A stretch of 64,000 nucleotides of DNA from SG8-40 sp963792855 (GTDB lineage Bacteria; Pseudomonadota; Gammaproteobacteria; Burkholderiales; Eutrophovitaceae): NCBI GenBank assembly GCA_963792855.1, contig CAWBXZ010000005.1, positions 558,001-622,000 of the forward strand, given 5' to 3'. Numbering within the stretch: the first letter of the stretch is position 1; every line of letters begins with the position of its first letter. Positions 8,795-17,115 of this stretch are shown piece after piece. Made by a program: the position numbers and the translations under genes. The notes beneath the pieces are model-generated. The model had not been told where the DNA came from. It did no database searches and saw only the letters and a program-made list of their open reading frames with translations.

Positions 8795-9717
8795 CTTTTG
8801 TTCGTAAACACGCGGTATTGATTGCTCTGGCTGCCGCGCTTGCGGCGGCACCGTTCCTGTTCTATCCGGTGCTGGTCATGAAGGTGCTTTGTTTCGCGCT
8901 GTTTGCGTGCGCCTTCAACCTGCTGCTCGGTTATACGGGTTTGCTGTCGTTTGGCCACGCCGCGTATTTCGGTGCAGGCGCCTACCTCACCGGTCACGCA
9001 ATGACCGCGTGGTCGACGACACCCGAACTGGGATTGGTCATGGGTGTGGGCGCGGCGGCGTTGCTGGGCCTCGTGTTCGGCGGTCTCGCAATCCGGCGGC
9101 AGGGTATTTACTTTGCGATGATTACGCTGGCGTTGGCCCAGATGCTGTATTTCTTCTGTCTTCAGGCGCCGTTCACCGGCGGCGAGGACGGATTGCAGGG
9201 CGTGCCGCGCGGCAAGTTGTTCGGCCTGGTCAGTTTGAGTGACGATACAGCCATGTATGTATTCGTCAGCATTGTGTTTCTTGGAGGATTCTGGCTGATC
9301 GACCGTATCATTCGCTCGCCATTCGGTCAGGTGCTGAAATCGATCCGTGAGAACGAAGACCGCGCGCTTTCGCTCGGATATGACGTCGACCGTTACAAAC
9401 TCGTCGCGTTCGTTCTGTCATCCGCGATTGCCGGACTGGCAGGCGCAACCAAAACCCTGACGTTCGGATTCGCCACGCTCACTGACGTGTTCTGGGGAAC
9501 TTCGGGAGAAGTCGTGCTGATGACCCTTGTTGGCGGCGTCGGTACCGTTCTGGGTCCTGTGGTTGGTGCCGTTGTGATTGTCGTTCTGCAGAACGAACTG
9601 GCCGACAAGGTCGGCTCCTGGGTTCTGGTAATACTTGGCGCGATCTTCGTCGTCAACGTGCTGTTGTTTCGCAAAGGTATCGTCGGCGAGGTTGTGGCGC
9701 GTTTCGGGCACAAGTGA
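8791..9717 (+). CDS. Branched-chain amino-acid-type ABC permease 2 (LivM-like)
   Basis: Second membrane subunit, 308 residues and strongly hydrophobic. Family landmarks include NLLLGYTGLLSFGHAAYFGA, GIYFAMITLALAQMLYF, SIRENEDRALSLGYD (cytoplasmic loop) and GGVGTVLGPVVGA. It closes the five-gene importer operon through an ATGA overlap with the LivH-like gene. It is shorter than E. coli LivM, lacking that protein's extra N-terminal helices, like many HAAT permeases. The 288 bases after it show no gene; no strong terminator hairpin was identified. Confidence 0.92.
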   Translation: MTFVRKHAVLIALAAALAAAPFLFYPVLVMKVLCFALFACAFNLLLGYTGLLSFGHAAYFGAGAYLTGHAMTAWSTTPELGLVMGVGAAALLGLVFGGLAIRRQGIYFAMITLALAQMLYFFCLQAPFTGGEDGLQGVPRGKLFGLVSLSDDTAMYVFVSIVFLGGFWLIDRIIRSPFGQVLKSIRENEDRALSLGYDVDRYKLVAFVLSSAIAGLAGATKTLTFGFATLTDVFWGTSGEVVLMTLVGGVGTVLGPVVGAVVIVVLQNELADKVGSWVLVILGAIFVVNVLLFRKGIVGEVVARFGHK

Positions 9718-10005
9718 CACAGTCACGGAGTCGGCTCGCGGTTGGATCCAGACGATCGTTGTCTCGCTTTCGCAGTTGCCCCGTGGCAGAAAAGGCCGCA
9801 GCCGTCGATATTTTTTCCGGCATCCCCTGTTTCCGGATGTTGCGCGGCCGTGTCCATCGGGCGGGCTGCAGGCGCTAAGGTTTCGGGCGTTGTCTTGCGT
9901 GCCCACTGGCCATACTGAAACCAGTGATTCTTTGCGGATCGCTCGCTATCCGGCGGTGTGGCTCATCCGGCGCCGGAGCAGTTGCCTTGTTTGTCGGGAG
10001 TGCAC

Positions 10006-10815
10006 ATGGAACACGAACTGGAATTCATCGAGCGGCGAATGTACGAGGACATACATGCCGCTGCCGATGATGGACTGAGGAACCGGCTCAAGCTCCGCGC
10101 GCACGAAGTTGGCTCTGCGTTCGTGTCCGTCGCCGGGGCGTTACCGGCTTCCGCGATCGTGATCAATATTTCCTACGGTCTCGGTCTTGAACAGGCAGCA
10201 ACGCACGAGCAGGTCAGTGAAATCGTCGGGCACTATGCTGCGGCAGGCGCACAGCGCTATTTCATACAGTTGCATCCGCAAGCCCAGCCAACGGAGTTGC
10301 CGCAATGGCTGGCGCAACATCACCTGATGCCGACGCGTGGCTGGATGATGTTCGCCCGCGCACGCGCAACGCTTCGGCCGGCATCCACGTCACTTGCCGT
10401 GAGGCCAGCGACAAGCGACGACGCGGGCGCGTTTGCCCGCATCTGTTGTGACGCGTTTGACCTCGGCAAGGAAGCAGAGCCTTTGTTTACCCGCTTGGTG
10501 GGGCGTTACGGATGGCATGTCTATATGAGTTTTGACGGCGACGAGCCGGCAGGCACAGGCGCGTTCTTCGTTGACGGTGACCTCGCGTATTTCTCGTTTG
10601 GAGCGACGGTGCCGAAGTTCCGCGGCCGTGGCGGCCAGACGGCGGTCCTGCATGCGCGCATCCAGGCCGCGCTCGATCTCGGTTGCCGCACCCTGGCGAC
10701 ATGCACGGGCGAGGAAGTGCCCGGCGACCCGCAGCACTCTTACAAGAACATCGTCAAGACCGGTTTCGAACCCCGTTACGTGCGCCGTAACTTCGCCTTT
10801 CCGAAAACCGGGTAG
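10006..10815 (+). CDS. GNAT-family N-acetyltransferase
   Basis: A 269-residue protein whose C-terminal half is a GNAT domain, transferring an acetyl group from acetyl-CoA to an unidentified substrate. The acetyl-CoA pyrophosphate loop is seen as VPKFRGRGGQTAVLHARI near residue 205, preceded by the strand-like LAYFSFGATV. The N-terminal ~120 residues form a separate, degenerate alpha/beta segment, suggesting a tandem GNAT with a non-catalytic first half. The start at 10006 is preceded by GGGAG. It lies alone between the importer operon and the convergent CoA-transferase-like pair, so the context gives no substrate clue. Confidence 0.8.
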   Translation: MEHELEFIERRMYEDIHAAADDGLRNRLKLRAHEVGSAFVSVAGALPASAIVINISYGLGLEQAATHEQVSEIVGHYAAAGAQRYFIQLHPQAQPTELPQWLAQHHLMPTRGWMMFARARATLRPASTSLAVRPATSDDAGAFARICCDAFDLGKEAEPLFTRLVGRYGWHVYMSFDGDEPAGTGAFFVDGDLAYFSFGATVPKFRGRGGQTAVLHARIQAALDLGCRTLATCTGEEVPGDPQHSYKNIVKTGFEPRYVRRNFAFPKTG

Positions 10816-10829
10816 GCGCAGCGGCCGAT

Positions 10830-11555
10830 TCAGCCGCTCGCCAGTTGCGCTGCGAACCGTGGGTAGGTTTCCGCGATTTCGTTCCTGATCGGTCCGCGTA
10901 TCGACGCCAGCGTTTCGGCATCCGGCGCCGGCGTAAACGGGACGCTGGCCGGGCAATCGAATTCGAACCCGGTGTTGTCGCGGATTTCCTCGACCGAGTG
11001 CCCCGCATGCACACTCTCGAGCCGGAACCGGCCGCGGTCCCGGTCGAAATGGAACAACCCCAGGCCGGTTACCATCGCAAACGGTCCGCCCGGCCGGTGC
11101 ACGCCTTCACTGGTGCCCGGCGCACTGATGAATTCGACTTGCGGCACCATGACGCGGCGCGTGTGCTCCTCGCGAAACAGAATCACGCGTGGAATGAGGT
11201 AGTACAAATACGCAGAGCCGAAAGAACCGGGCCAGCGCACGTCCCCTTGCGGGTACCCGCCGACGCCGACGAGATTGATGTTCCCGCTGCCATCGATCTG
11301 TCCGCCACCGAGGAAAAATGCATCGATGCGTCCTTCCGCGGCAAGGTCGAACAGTTCAACGCCACCGTTGGTGAAAAAATTGTTGCGTCGCGACCCGAGT
11401 ACCGACACGCGCATCGCGCCGTCGGAACGCGAACGCGCCAGGAGCGCTCCGGAACCCGGGATCGGCGAGGAAGCGCCCACCGCAACATGTCGACAGCCCT
11501 CCAGCAGACGGGCGATGACGGTGATCAGCAATTCGGTGCGGCTGGGTGCGTTCAT
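10830..11555 (-). CDS. CoA-transferase family I, beta-subunit-like protein
   Basis: Second gene of a two-subunit CoA-transferase-like pair; its ATG overlaps the alpha-subunit stop as ATGA. Fold-typical segments are LEGCRHVAVGASSP, FFLGGGQIDGSGNINLVGVG, PGSFGSAYLYYL and VEFISAPGTSEG. In glutaconate/acetate CoA-transferases the catalytic glutamate lies in an ESG-type motif on the strand after the first loop; here that strand reads RVSVLGSRRNNFF, with no glutamate. It therefore may not be a classical transferase; ring-opening hydrolases of the IpdAB type share this fold with altered chemistry. The substrate is unknown. Length is 241 residues, close to family norms. Confidence 0.8.
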   Translation of the reverse strand: MNAPSRTELLITVIARLLEGCRHVAVGASSPIPGSGALLARSRSDGAMRVSVLGSRRNNFFTNGGVELFDLAAEGRIDAFFLGGGQIDGSGNINLVGVGGYPQGDVRWPGSFGSAYLYYLIPRVILFREEHTRRVMVPQVEFISAPGTSEGVHRPGGPFAMVTGLGLFHFDRDRGRFRLESVHAGHSVEEIRDNTGFEFDCPASVPFTPAPDAETLASIRGPIRNEIAETYPRFAAQLASG

Positions 11556-12376
11556 GCCGGCGCGAAATCCTCGCTCAACCACTGTTCGATGAATTGCGTG
11601 AATCCCTTTTCGGTACGGGCCAGTGTGGCGTACTTCGCCAGCACGGTTTCGTCGTCGGCGTAATGATCACCCAGCGCGAGCGGCCACGCACCGCGTTCGG
11701 CTACGGCAATTTTCGAGACGTAGATTGCCGGCAGCACGGCGCCGGCCCGCGAATCATCGTCCAGAAGATTTCCGTCGATTGTTTTCTCCACTGTGACCAG
11801 CGTCCGGACCGAGGCGTGGGCCATGGTGATGAGATCACGTTCGCGCCCGACAAACACGTTGCCGAACCGGTCGGCCAGCGGCGCGTGAAACAGGCTGACG
11901 TCCGGGCGTATTGCCGGCAGGACGGCAATCGGATCGTTCTCCGCGAAGGGATTGTCGATTGCTTTCCAGTCGCTGCGGTGTTTCATCACGTCCGAGCCGA
12001 TCAACCCGCGCAAGGGAATGAACGGGATGCCTTTCTCGCCGGCCTGCAGAGCAGCGTAGACAGCGGGGCAGGTCGCGTCGCGCATCAGCAGTTTGCCGCT
12101 GCGAAGAGCGGCGGCAAAGCGCGGGCCGCCACCGAACTCACCCAGCGTAATCGCGGAGGTCTCCAGAGTGCGCACCGACCCGCTGCCTATCAGTATGTCG
12201 GCCTGGATGCCGCCGGTGGGCACGCAGACCAGATGCAGGTCGCGCACGCCACGCCGCACCAGTTCGCGTGACGCCTGCATCGCCACACCGGATGAGTCTT
12301 TCGGAATAGCGAGCGTTGCGCCGTCTGGAACGTCTTTCGTCAGTTCGGAAAGCGAAACAAAAACCTTGTTTGTCAT
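11552..12376 (-). CDS. CoA-transferase family I, alpha-subunit-like protein
   Basis: First gene of the pair, 274 residues. Fold-typical parts are VPDGATLAIPKDSSGVAMQA (equivalent to the glycine-rich CoA loop, although with little Gly), RGVRDLHLVCVPTGGIQ, GGGPRFAAALRSGKL, and RPDVSLFHAPLADRFGNV near the C-terminal third, a strong CoA-transferase alpha motif. It is the lead gene on the minus strand, with a GGGAGAAG ribosome site a few bases before its ATG. It diverges from the membrane-protein gene at 12607, so the 230 bases between carry both promoters. Possible roles include CoA chemistry of acids generated by the oxidative enzymes elsewhere in the window, which is inference only. Confidence 0.82.
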   Translation of the reverse strand: MTNKVFVSLSELTKDVPDGATLAIPKDSSGVAMQASRELVRRGVRDLHLVCVPTGGIQADILIGSGSVRTLETSAITLGEFGGGPRFAAALRSGKLLMRDATCPAVYAALQAGEKGIPFIPLRGLIGSDVMKHRSDWKAIDNPFAENDPIAVLPAIRPDVSLFHAPLADRFGNVFVGRERDLITMAHASVRTLVTVEKTIDGNLLDDDSRAGAVLPAIYVSKIAVAERGAWPLALGDHYADDETVLAKYATLARTEKGFTQFIEQWLSEDFAPA

Positions 12377-12606
12377 GTTGACTTCTCCCTGGGCGCTGTT
12401 GATGCGAGTGGGAAAGTTGCAAATGCTGTGTTACCGTCGTTCAGGCCAATTATCCAGTGTAATGACCGCCAGCGTCCAATAACGCGTATGCGCAAGCCTT
12501 TGCACTGTAAATCAGCAAGCGCTGTTTTCCGCGCCCCGCGTCATACCTGGCCGCATCTGGCGGTATTACGCGCACGTCATTTTTGACCCACAGAAGGGGG
12601 ATAGTA

Positions 12607-14076
12607 ATGGAACTAGAGACAGCGACATTCATGCAGTCCTTGCAGTCCACGCTCGGGACCCACGTTCCCACCATTGTCGGTGCGATCGCGTTGCTCATCG
12701 TCGGATGGTTCATTGCAGTTGCGGTGCGGGCAGGCGTTCGCAGATCGCTTTCCGCTCTAAAGGTCAATGAGCGGTTCGGTGAAACCACGGACGAGAAAAT
12801 TGATGTCGAGAAAGGCGTCGCCGTTGGCGCGTTCTGGCTGATTGTGCTGATCACGCTGATCGGCGTGTTCAATACGCTCAACCTCGAGCTCGTGTCGAAT
12901 CCGTTCAACGAGCTTCTGGCGCAGGTGCTCGGGTATCTCCCACGGTTGCTGGCCGGCACGCTGTTGCTGATTCTCGCGTGGGTGCTGGCGACGGTGTTGC
13001 GCGCGCTGAGCACCAAGGCGCTGGCGGCCACCAACTGGGACGAAAAGCTGGCGGAAGAAGCCGGCACCAAGCCAATGAGCAAGAGCGCCGGAAACGTGCT
13101 GTTCTGGCTGACGTTCCTGCTGTTTGTGCCGGCCATACTCGGCGCTTTCAACCTCGAAGGTTTGCTCGAACCGGTACAGGGCATGATCGACAAGGCACTT
13201 GCCATGTTTCCGAATGTCGTCGCCGCGGTGGCGATCGGATTCGTCGGCTGGCTGGTGGCGAAAGTGTTACGCGGTCTGGTGACCAATCTGCTGGCGGCGG
13301 TCGGTATCGATCGACTCGGCTCGGAGGTCGGGCTCAGCAGCCAGGTCCAGCTCTCACGCCTCGTCGGCATGATCGTATTCATTTTCGTGTTCATCCCGGC
13401 GCTGATTGCGGCGCTCGATGCATTGCAGATCGAGTCGATTGCCGCACCGGCAACGGAGATGTTGTCGATGATCCTCGAAGCCGTGCCCAATCTGCTCGCG
13501 GCGGCCGTGATATTGATTATCACCTGGTACGTCGCGAAGTTCGGTGCCGAGATGGTCAGCCGGCTGCTTTCCAGCATCGGTTTCGACACGTTGCCCGAGC
13601 GGCTTGGCTTTACCCATGCGTTCAAGGCACCGCTCACGCCGTCGGGCATTGTCGGAGGTGTCATCGTGTTCTTCGCGATGTTGTTTGCGACCGTGGAAGC
13701 GGCCAACCGGCTTGGTTTCTGGCAGGTTCGTGACCTCGTCAGCACCTTTATCGCGTTCGGCGGCGACGTCCTGCTCGGCGGCGCGATCCTGATCGTCGGT
13801 TTCTGGCTGGCGAATCTCGCCTACAACGCGATTTCGCGGGCCAGCGGAGAAAAGACGGCGGGCCTGGCGCAGGTCGCGCGCCTGGCGATACTCGGTCTGG
13901 TGATCGCGATGGGCCTGCGGGCCATGGGCATCGCCGACGACATCGTCAATCTGGCGTTCGGCCTGACACTGGGCGCGGTCGCGGTGGCTTTCGCGCTATC
14001 TTTCGGGCTCGGCGGGCGCGAAGCCGCCGGCAGGCAGATGGAGCACTGGCTCAGCAAGCTGCGCAAGGGTGATTGA
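12607..14076 (+). CDS. Multi-helix membrane protein with repeated conserved TM-helix units (mechanosensitive-channel-like)
   Basis: A 489-residue inner-membrane protein with about ten hydrophobic helices arranged as repeats. The recurring unit is a helix followed by GWLVAKVLRGLVTNLL-type sequence and an amphipathic stretch with a Gly-Leu-Asp/Gly-Phe-Asp turn (VGIDRLGSEVGL, IGFDTLPERLGF). This is the pattern of the 'conserved TM helix' family found in small-conductance channel-like proteins. The final segment LGAVAVAFALSFGLGGREAAG resembles the pore-lining end of that family. No cytosolic MscS beta domain is present. The ATG at 12607 follows AAGGGGGA. A rho-independent terminator lies 14 bases after the stop. 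Confidence 0.8.
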   Translation: MELETATFMQSLQSTLGTHVPTIVGAIALLIVGWFIAVAVRAGVRRSLSALKVNERFGETTDEKIDVEKGVAVGAFWLIVLITLIGVFNTLNLELVSNPFNELLAQVLGYLPRLLAGTLLLILAWVLATVLRALSTKALAATNWDEKLAEEAGTKPMSKSAGNVLFWLTFLLFVPAILGAFNLEGLLEPVQGMIDKALAMFPNVVAAVAIGFVGWLVAKVLRGLVTNLLAAVGIDRLGSEVGLSSQVQLSRLVGMIVFIFVFIPALIAALDALQIESIAAPATEMLSMILEAVPNLLAAAVILIITWYVAKFGAEMVSRLLSSIGFDTLPERLGFTHAFKAPLTPSGIVGGVIVFFAMLFATVEAANRLGFWQVRDLVSTFIAFGGDVLLGGAILIVGFWLANLAYNAISRASGEKTAGLAQVARLAILGLVIAMGLRAMGIADDIVNLAFGLTLGAVAVAFALSFGLGGREAAGRQMEHWLSKLRKGD

Positions 14077-14089
14077 GTGCAGTGTCTCG

Positions 14090-14118
14090 AAAAAACCCCG
14101 CGAATGCGGGGTTTTTTT
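14090..14118 (+). terminator. Rho-independent terminator
   Basis: A perfect 6-bp stem CCCCGC/GCGGGG with a four-base loop GAAT is followed by seven T residues, and is preceded by an A run, so it could act in both directions. It lies just downstream of the TM-helix protein gene. Confidence 0.9.
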
Positions 14119-14138
14119 GTTTTGACGGCAACAATAGA

Positions 14139-14169
14139 TTGACAGTCCGAATACCCCTGGCGCTAAAAT
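14139..14169 (+). promoter_or_regulatory. Candidate sigma70-type promoter
   Basis: TTGACA at 14139-14144 and TAAAAT at 14164-14169 are separated by 19 bases, slightly longer than the 17 preferred. The position, just after a terminator and about 140 bases before the SnoaL-like gene, fits a promoter for the 14308-15693 pair. Confidence 0.35.
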
Positions 14170-14307
14170 CGGCGGGCTCGCGGAATGGCTGTTCCGGCAG
14201 CCGGTCATCGGGTCACGATACTTCTTCTCAGATGCGGTCCCCGCCCCGGTGCGGTCATGGCCGTCGGTAACCTCAAACAACGGCCAGGCGCCAGGAGCGG
14301 TGACAGT

Positions 14308-14703
14308 ATGGCGAAAGTGGAAAACAATACCGGCATCACCGTCGCAGACGCCCTGCACGCCGAGGATGCCCGCTACGAGGCGCAGATCGCAAACGATTTC
14401 GACGCACTCGACGCGCTTCTTGGCAAGGACCTGGTGTATTTCCACTCAAGCACGGTGCAGGACACCAAAGCGAGTTTTATCCAGTCGTTGCGCTCCGGCA
14501 AGGTCGTATATCGAAGCATGGAGCGAAGCGGCACCAAAGTCCGTGTTTTCGGCAACGTGGCGATCATCACCGGCAAAGCCGAGTTCGAAGTGACCGCGCG
14601 CGGCAAGGACAAGACGCTGAATCTCCTGTTTCACTCCGTCTGGGTCCGGCGCGACGCGGGCTTGCAGTTCGTCTCCTGGCAGGCGACGTTGCTGCCAGCC
14701 TGA
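14308..14703 (+). CDS. SnoaL/NTF2-like protein (DUF4440 type)
   Basis: A 131-residue cone-shaped alpha+beta protein of the NTF2-like superfamily. The N-terminal helix pair with DARYEAQIANDFDALDALLG, the following DLVYFHSSTVQDTKASFIQSL, and the strands VRVFGNVAIITGKAEFEV and LLFHSVWVRRD match the DUF4440/SnoaL_3 pattern. Members may be small isomerases, hydrolases or ligand-binding proteins; the active residues cannot be assigned here. The start is chosen at 14308 because of a GGAG site 8 bases upstream; the frame is open further back but looks non-coding there. The D-cysteine desulfhydrase-like gene follows after 6 bases, so they form an operon. Confidence 0.78.
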   Translation: MAKVENNTGITVADALHAEDARYEAQIANDFDALDALLGKDLVYFHSSTVQDTKASFIQSLRSGKVVYRSMERSGTKVRVFGNVAIITGKAEFEVTARGKDKTLNLLFHSVWVRRDAGLQFVSWQATLLPA

Positions 14704-14709
14704 ACGGCG

Positions 14710-15693
14710 GTGCCGGCTTTGCCACTCGCGAGGGAGCGCTTCGCGCATCTGCCGACGAACGTAGAGGCGTTGCCGCGTCTGAGCGAGGCCCTCGGCGGGC
14801 CGCGGATTCTGGTCAAGCGGGACGACCAGACCGGTCTGGCCTTCGGCGGCAACAAGACGCGAAAGCTGGAATTCCTCGTCGCCGATGCGCGCCGGAAAAA
14901 TGCAGCCACGCTGGTAACCGGCGGCGCGATCCAGTCCAATCACTGCCGGCAGACCGCTGCCGCCGCTGCGAAGTTCGGTTTCGACTGTATTCTCGTTCTG
15001 ACCGGCGACAATCCGCAACGGCCGAGCGCCAACCTTTTGCTCGATCGGTTTTTCGGGGCGCAGATCGTGATCGTCGAGCAACGCAGCGAGCGCGATCGCG
15101 TGTTGCAGGAGACCGTAGACGAAGCCGCGGCACAGGGCAAGCGCCCGTATCTGCTGCCATACGGCGGTTCGAGTCCGACCGGTGCGCTGGGTTACCTGTT
15201 TGCGATGCAGGAATTCATGCAGCAGGATGTTTCCGCCGACTGGATTGTGTTCGGCACTTCGTCCGGCGGAACGCACGCCGGGCTGGTACTTGGCCAGCGC
15301 CTGCATGGATTTGGGGGAAAAGTGCTAGGCATCAGTATCGACGAACCGGAACAGTGGCTGAAGTCGCATGTGTCGTCGCTGGCGACGCAGGCATCGGAAC
15401 TGGTGGGTGGCAGGGTGGACATATCGCCGGAAGACGTACTGGCTACCGACGCATACTGTCAGGCTGGGTATGGGGTGGTGACGGACGCCGAGCGCGAAGC
15501 CATCCGTTTGTTTGCGCGAACCGAAGGCTTGCTGCTCGATCCGGTTTATTCCGGACGAGCGGCCGCCGGAATGATCGACCTGATTCGCAACAAGCACTTC
15601 GCCAGAGAGGACACAGTGCTGTTCTGGCACACCGGCGGTCAACCGGCGCTGTTCGCGGACAAGTATGGTGCCGACTTACTGCGGGATTCGTGA
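14710..15693 (+). CDS. dcyD: PLP-dependent D-cysteine desulfhydrase / ACC deaminase family enzyme
   Basis: A 327-residue PLP enzyme that would cleave D-cysteine to pyruvate, sulfide and ammonia, or deaminate a related small amino acid. The PLP-lysine motif FGGNKTRKLEFL is at about residues 45-56, the phosphate-contacting SNHCRQTAAAAA at about 78-90, and the Gly/Ser/Thr loop GTSSGGTHAGL near 180. Start is GTG at 14710, six bases after the SnoaL-like stop. D-cysteine desulfhydrase and 1-aminocyclopropane-1-carboxylate deaminase share this fold and can be distinguished only by fine active-site residues, so the substrate is not certain. Its last codons overlap the convergent metalloprotease-like gene by 18 bases. 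Confidence 0.85.
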   Translation: MPALPLARERFAHLPTNVEALPRLSEALGGPRILVKRDDQTGLAFGGNKTRKLEFLVADARRKNAATLVTGGAIQSNHCRQTAAAAAKFGFDCILVLTGDNPQRPSANLLLDRFFGAQIVIVEQRSERDRVLQETVDEAAAQGKRPYLLPYGGSSPTGALGYLFAMQEFMQQDVSADWIVFGTSSGGTHAGLVLGQRLHGFGGKVLGISIDEPEQWLKSHVSSLATQASELVGGRVDISPEDVLATDAYCQAGYGVVTDAEREAIRLFARTEGLLLDPVYSGRAAAGMIDLIRNKHFAREDTVLFWHTGGQPALFADKYGADLLRDS

Positions 15694-16740
15694 CGCGTTG
15701 CCGGCAGCGCTCGCGCTTTCCGGAGAGATGGCGGCCTCATGCCCGGTAAACGCGCCGTCATAATCCCACAGTAACTGCCGCAGTGCTTCGACCCGCTGCG
15801 GTTCCGCGACGGCTTCTCCCGTTACCAGGAAGGCGAAGTTCTCTGCAAGCACTTCTTCCGCATGGATGACATAGCGCGTGTTGCGGCCGACTTTTTCAAT
15901 GAATCCGTTCACGTCGCGCAAACTCAGCAGTACCGGTGCGCCGTTACGCATTTTCACAAGCGGCACGTCACCTGGCGACGTCCGTTCCACAACCAGCAGC
16001 CGCAGCGTCCAGTAACGGTCCAGTTCGTCTCCGATTTCGGGGTCGAACACCGCCGAGCGTGACAGCAGGACGGGAACAGTCTCCACGACCGAGCCGCCGG
16101 TGCGCACTTCGACAAAGCTGTCATGGCGGGGGGCGTCCGGGTTGGTGATCTGAAGGGGCGCAATCGCGGCGGGCAACCGGATCTCCGGTCCGATCCGAAA
16201 ACCGACCAGTGCGTACGCTGCACGGCGAAAGTGCGCGTCATGGCGCGTCATTACGTGGAACAGTTCATGTGCGAGCAGAAAGAACAATGTGTCGTCATCC
16301 TCGGAAAGACTGCGACGTGGCAACACGATGGCATTTGCGCGCGTGTGCCCTTCGCCGACTTCTTCATCGCCGCTTGTTTTGACGAGCAGGACAACGGGCG
16401 GCAGCGGCAGCCGGTATCCGTCGAGCACATCGGAAAGTTTCTGCAAGAGCGGGTCCAGTCTGGCCCGGTCGGCACTGGTCCAGTCGCGGGCGTTATCGGC
16501 CATGTGCCCGAAGTACTCAGATGGTGAAACGGGTGCGGATGATTTCAACCGCAACATGCGGTCGAACTGGCTCATGCGCGATGTGTATTCATCGTCCGCA
16601 GCCAGAATCCCGCTTGCCGTCTGACGCGATGCGTAATTCAGAACCGATCCCGATCCCAGGCTGACCTCGGCCCGCGACATCGCCGGCAGGGCAGAGAGCA
16701 ACAGGAAGAGACAAGCGATAGCGGGGGCTAATGGCTTCAT
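15676..16740 (-). CDS. Secreted HExxH metalloprotease-like protein
   Basis: A 354-residue exported protein with a clear signal peptide (KPLAPAIACLFLLLSALPAM) and a zincin motif LLAHELFHVMTRH near residue 170. A second acidic zinc-ligand candidate lies in HAEEVLAENFAFLV near residue 310, giving a gluzincin-like HExxH...E arrangement. No named peptidase family is obvious to me, and the substrate is unknown. The ATG at 16740 is chosen because it opens directly onto the signal peptide; the longer frame is unlikely. The gene is preceded by a striking inverted repeat and faces the dcyD-like gene, overlapping its end by 18 bases. Confidence 0.75.
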   Translation of the reverse strand: MKPLAPAIACLFLLLSALPAMSRAEVSLGSGSVLNYASRQTASGILAADDEYTSRMSQFDRMLRLKSSAPVSPSEYFGHMADNARDWTSADRARLDPLLQKLSDVLDGYRLPLPPVVLLVKTSGDEEVGEGHTRANAIVLPRRSLSEDDDTLFFLLAHELFHVMTRHDAHFRRAAYALVGFRIGPEIRLPAAIAPLQITNPDAPRHDSFVEVRTGGSVVETVPVLLSRSAVFDPEIGDELDRYWTLRLLVVERTSPGDVPLVKMRNGAPVLLSLRDVNGFIEKVGRNTRYVIHAEEVLAENFAFLVTGEAVAEPQRVEALRQLLWDYDGAFTGHEAAISPESASAAGNASRIPQ

Positions 16741-17115
16741 GGCGTTAGGGCCTGTTAACGCGTCGATCACATAGGTGTTAACAGGCCCTAGTTTGCCATC
16801 GGTTCGTGCTGCCGGTGCGCGGCCACCGGCGAATTCTTTGGTGAAATGCTCTGACGAAATCCATGTCAGCGTTTTGCGCGTACATGGGGTTGTCCGCGCA
16901 GGGATATTGTCGGCGGATTCCCCTCGCGGGGTTTTTGGACCGTATCGGGAGAATAGTTGGGTATCATCCATTCAGTCCCCGGCCTGCGGAAGGATCTGTC
17001 TGACGAACTTATGTGCTGGGCGGGACTCCAAAACGCAGCCGGGATGGCAGGGTATGGCACGGCTCTGGCAAGCATTTCAGGGCGCGATCCGGTTCGTCGC
17101 AATCATCATCACTCT
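16741..17115. other. 375-base divergent intergenic region
   Basis: Lies between the minus-strand metalloprotease-like gene and the plus-strand ScsB-like gene. It contains the 14-bp inverted repeat described separately. Upstream codons in frame with the ScsB-like gene are open from 16957 but do not look coding. Nothing else recognised. Confidence 0.5.
16746..16790. repeat. Perfect 14-bp inverted repeat, 17-base spacer
   Basis: TAGGGCCTGTTAAC at 16746-16759 is mirrored by GTTAACAGGCCCTA at 16777-16790. There is no T tract, so it is not a standard terminator. It begins 6 bases upstream of the metalloprotease start codon, in the position of its leader, so it could be an operator, an RNA hairpin over the ribosome site, or a small mobile repeat unit. 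Confidence 0.85.

Noticed and set aside
12450..13745. 431-codon open frame antisense to the TM-helix channel-like gene
   Set aside because: Its translation is Ser/Thr/Ala/Asn/Pro monotony typical of the shadow of a hydrophobic gene, and the plus strand has a clear family pattern, ribosome site and terminator.
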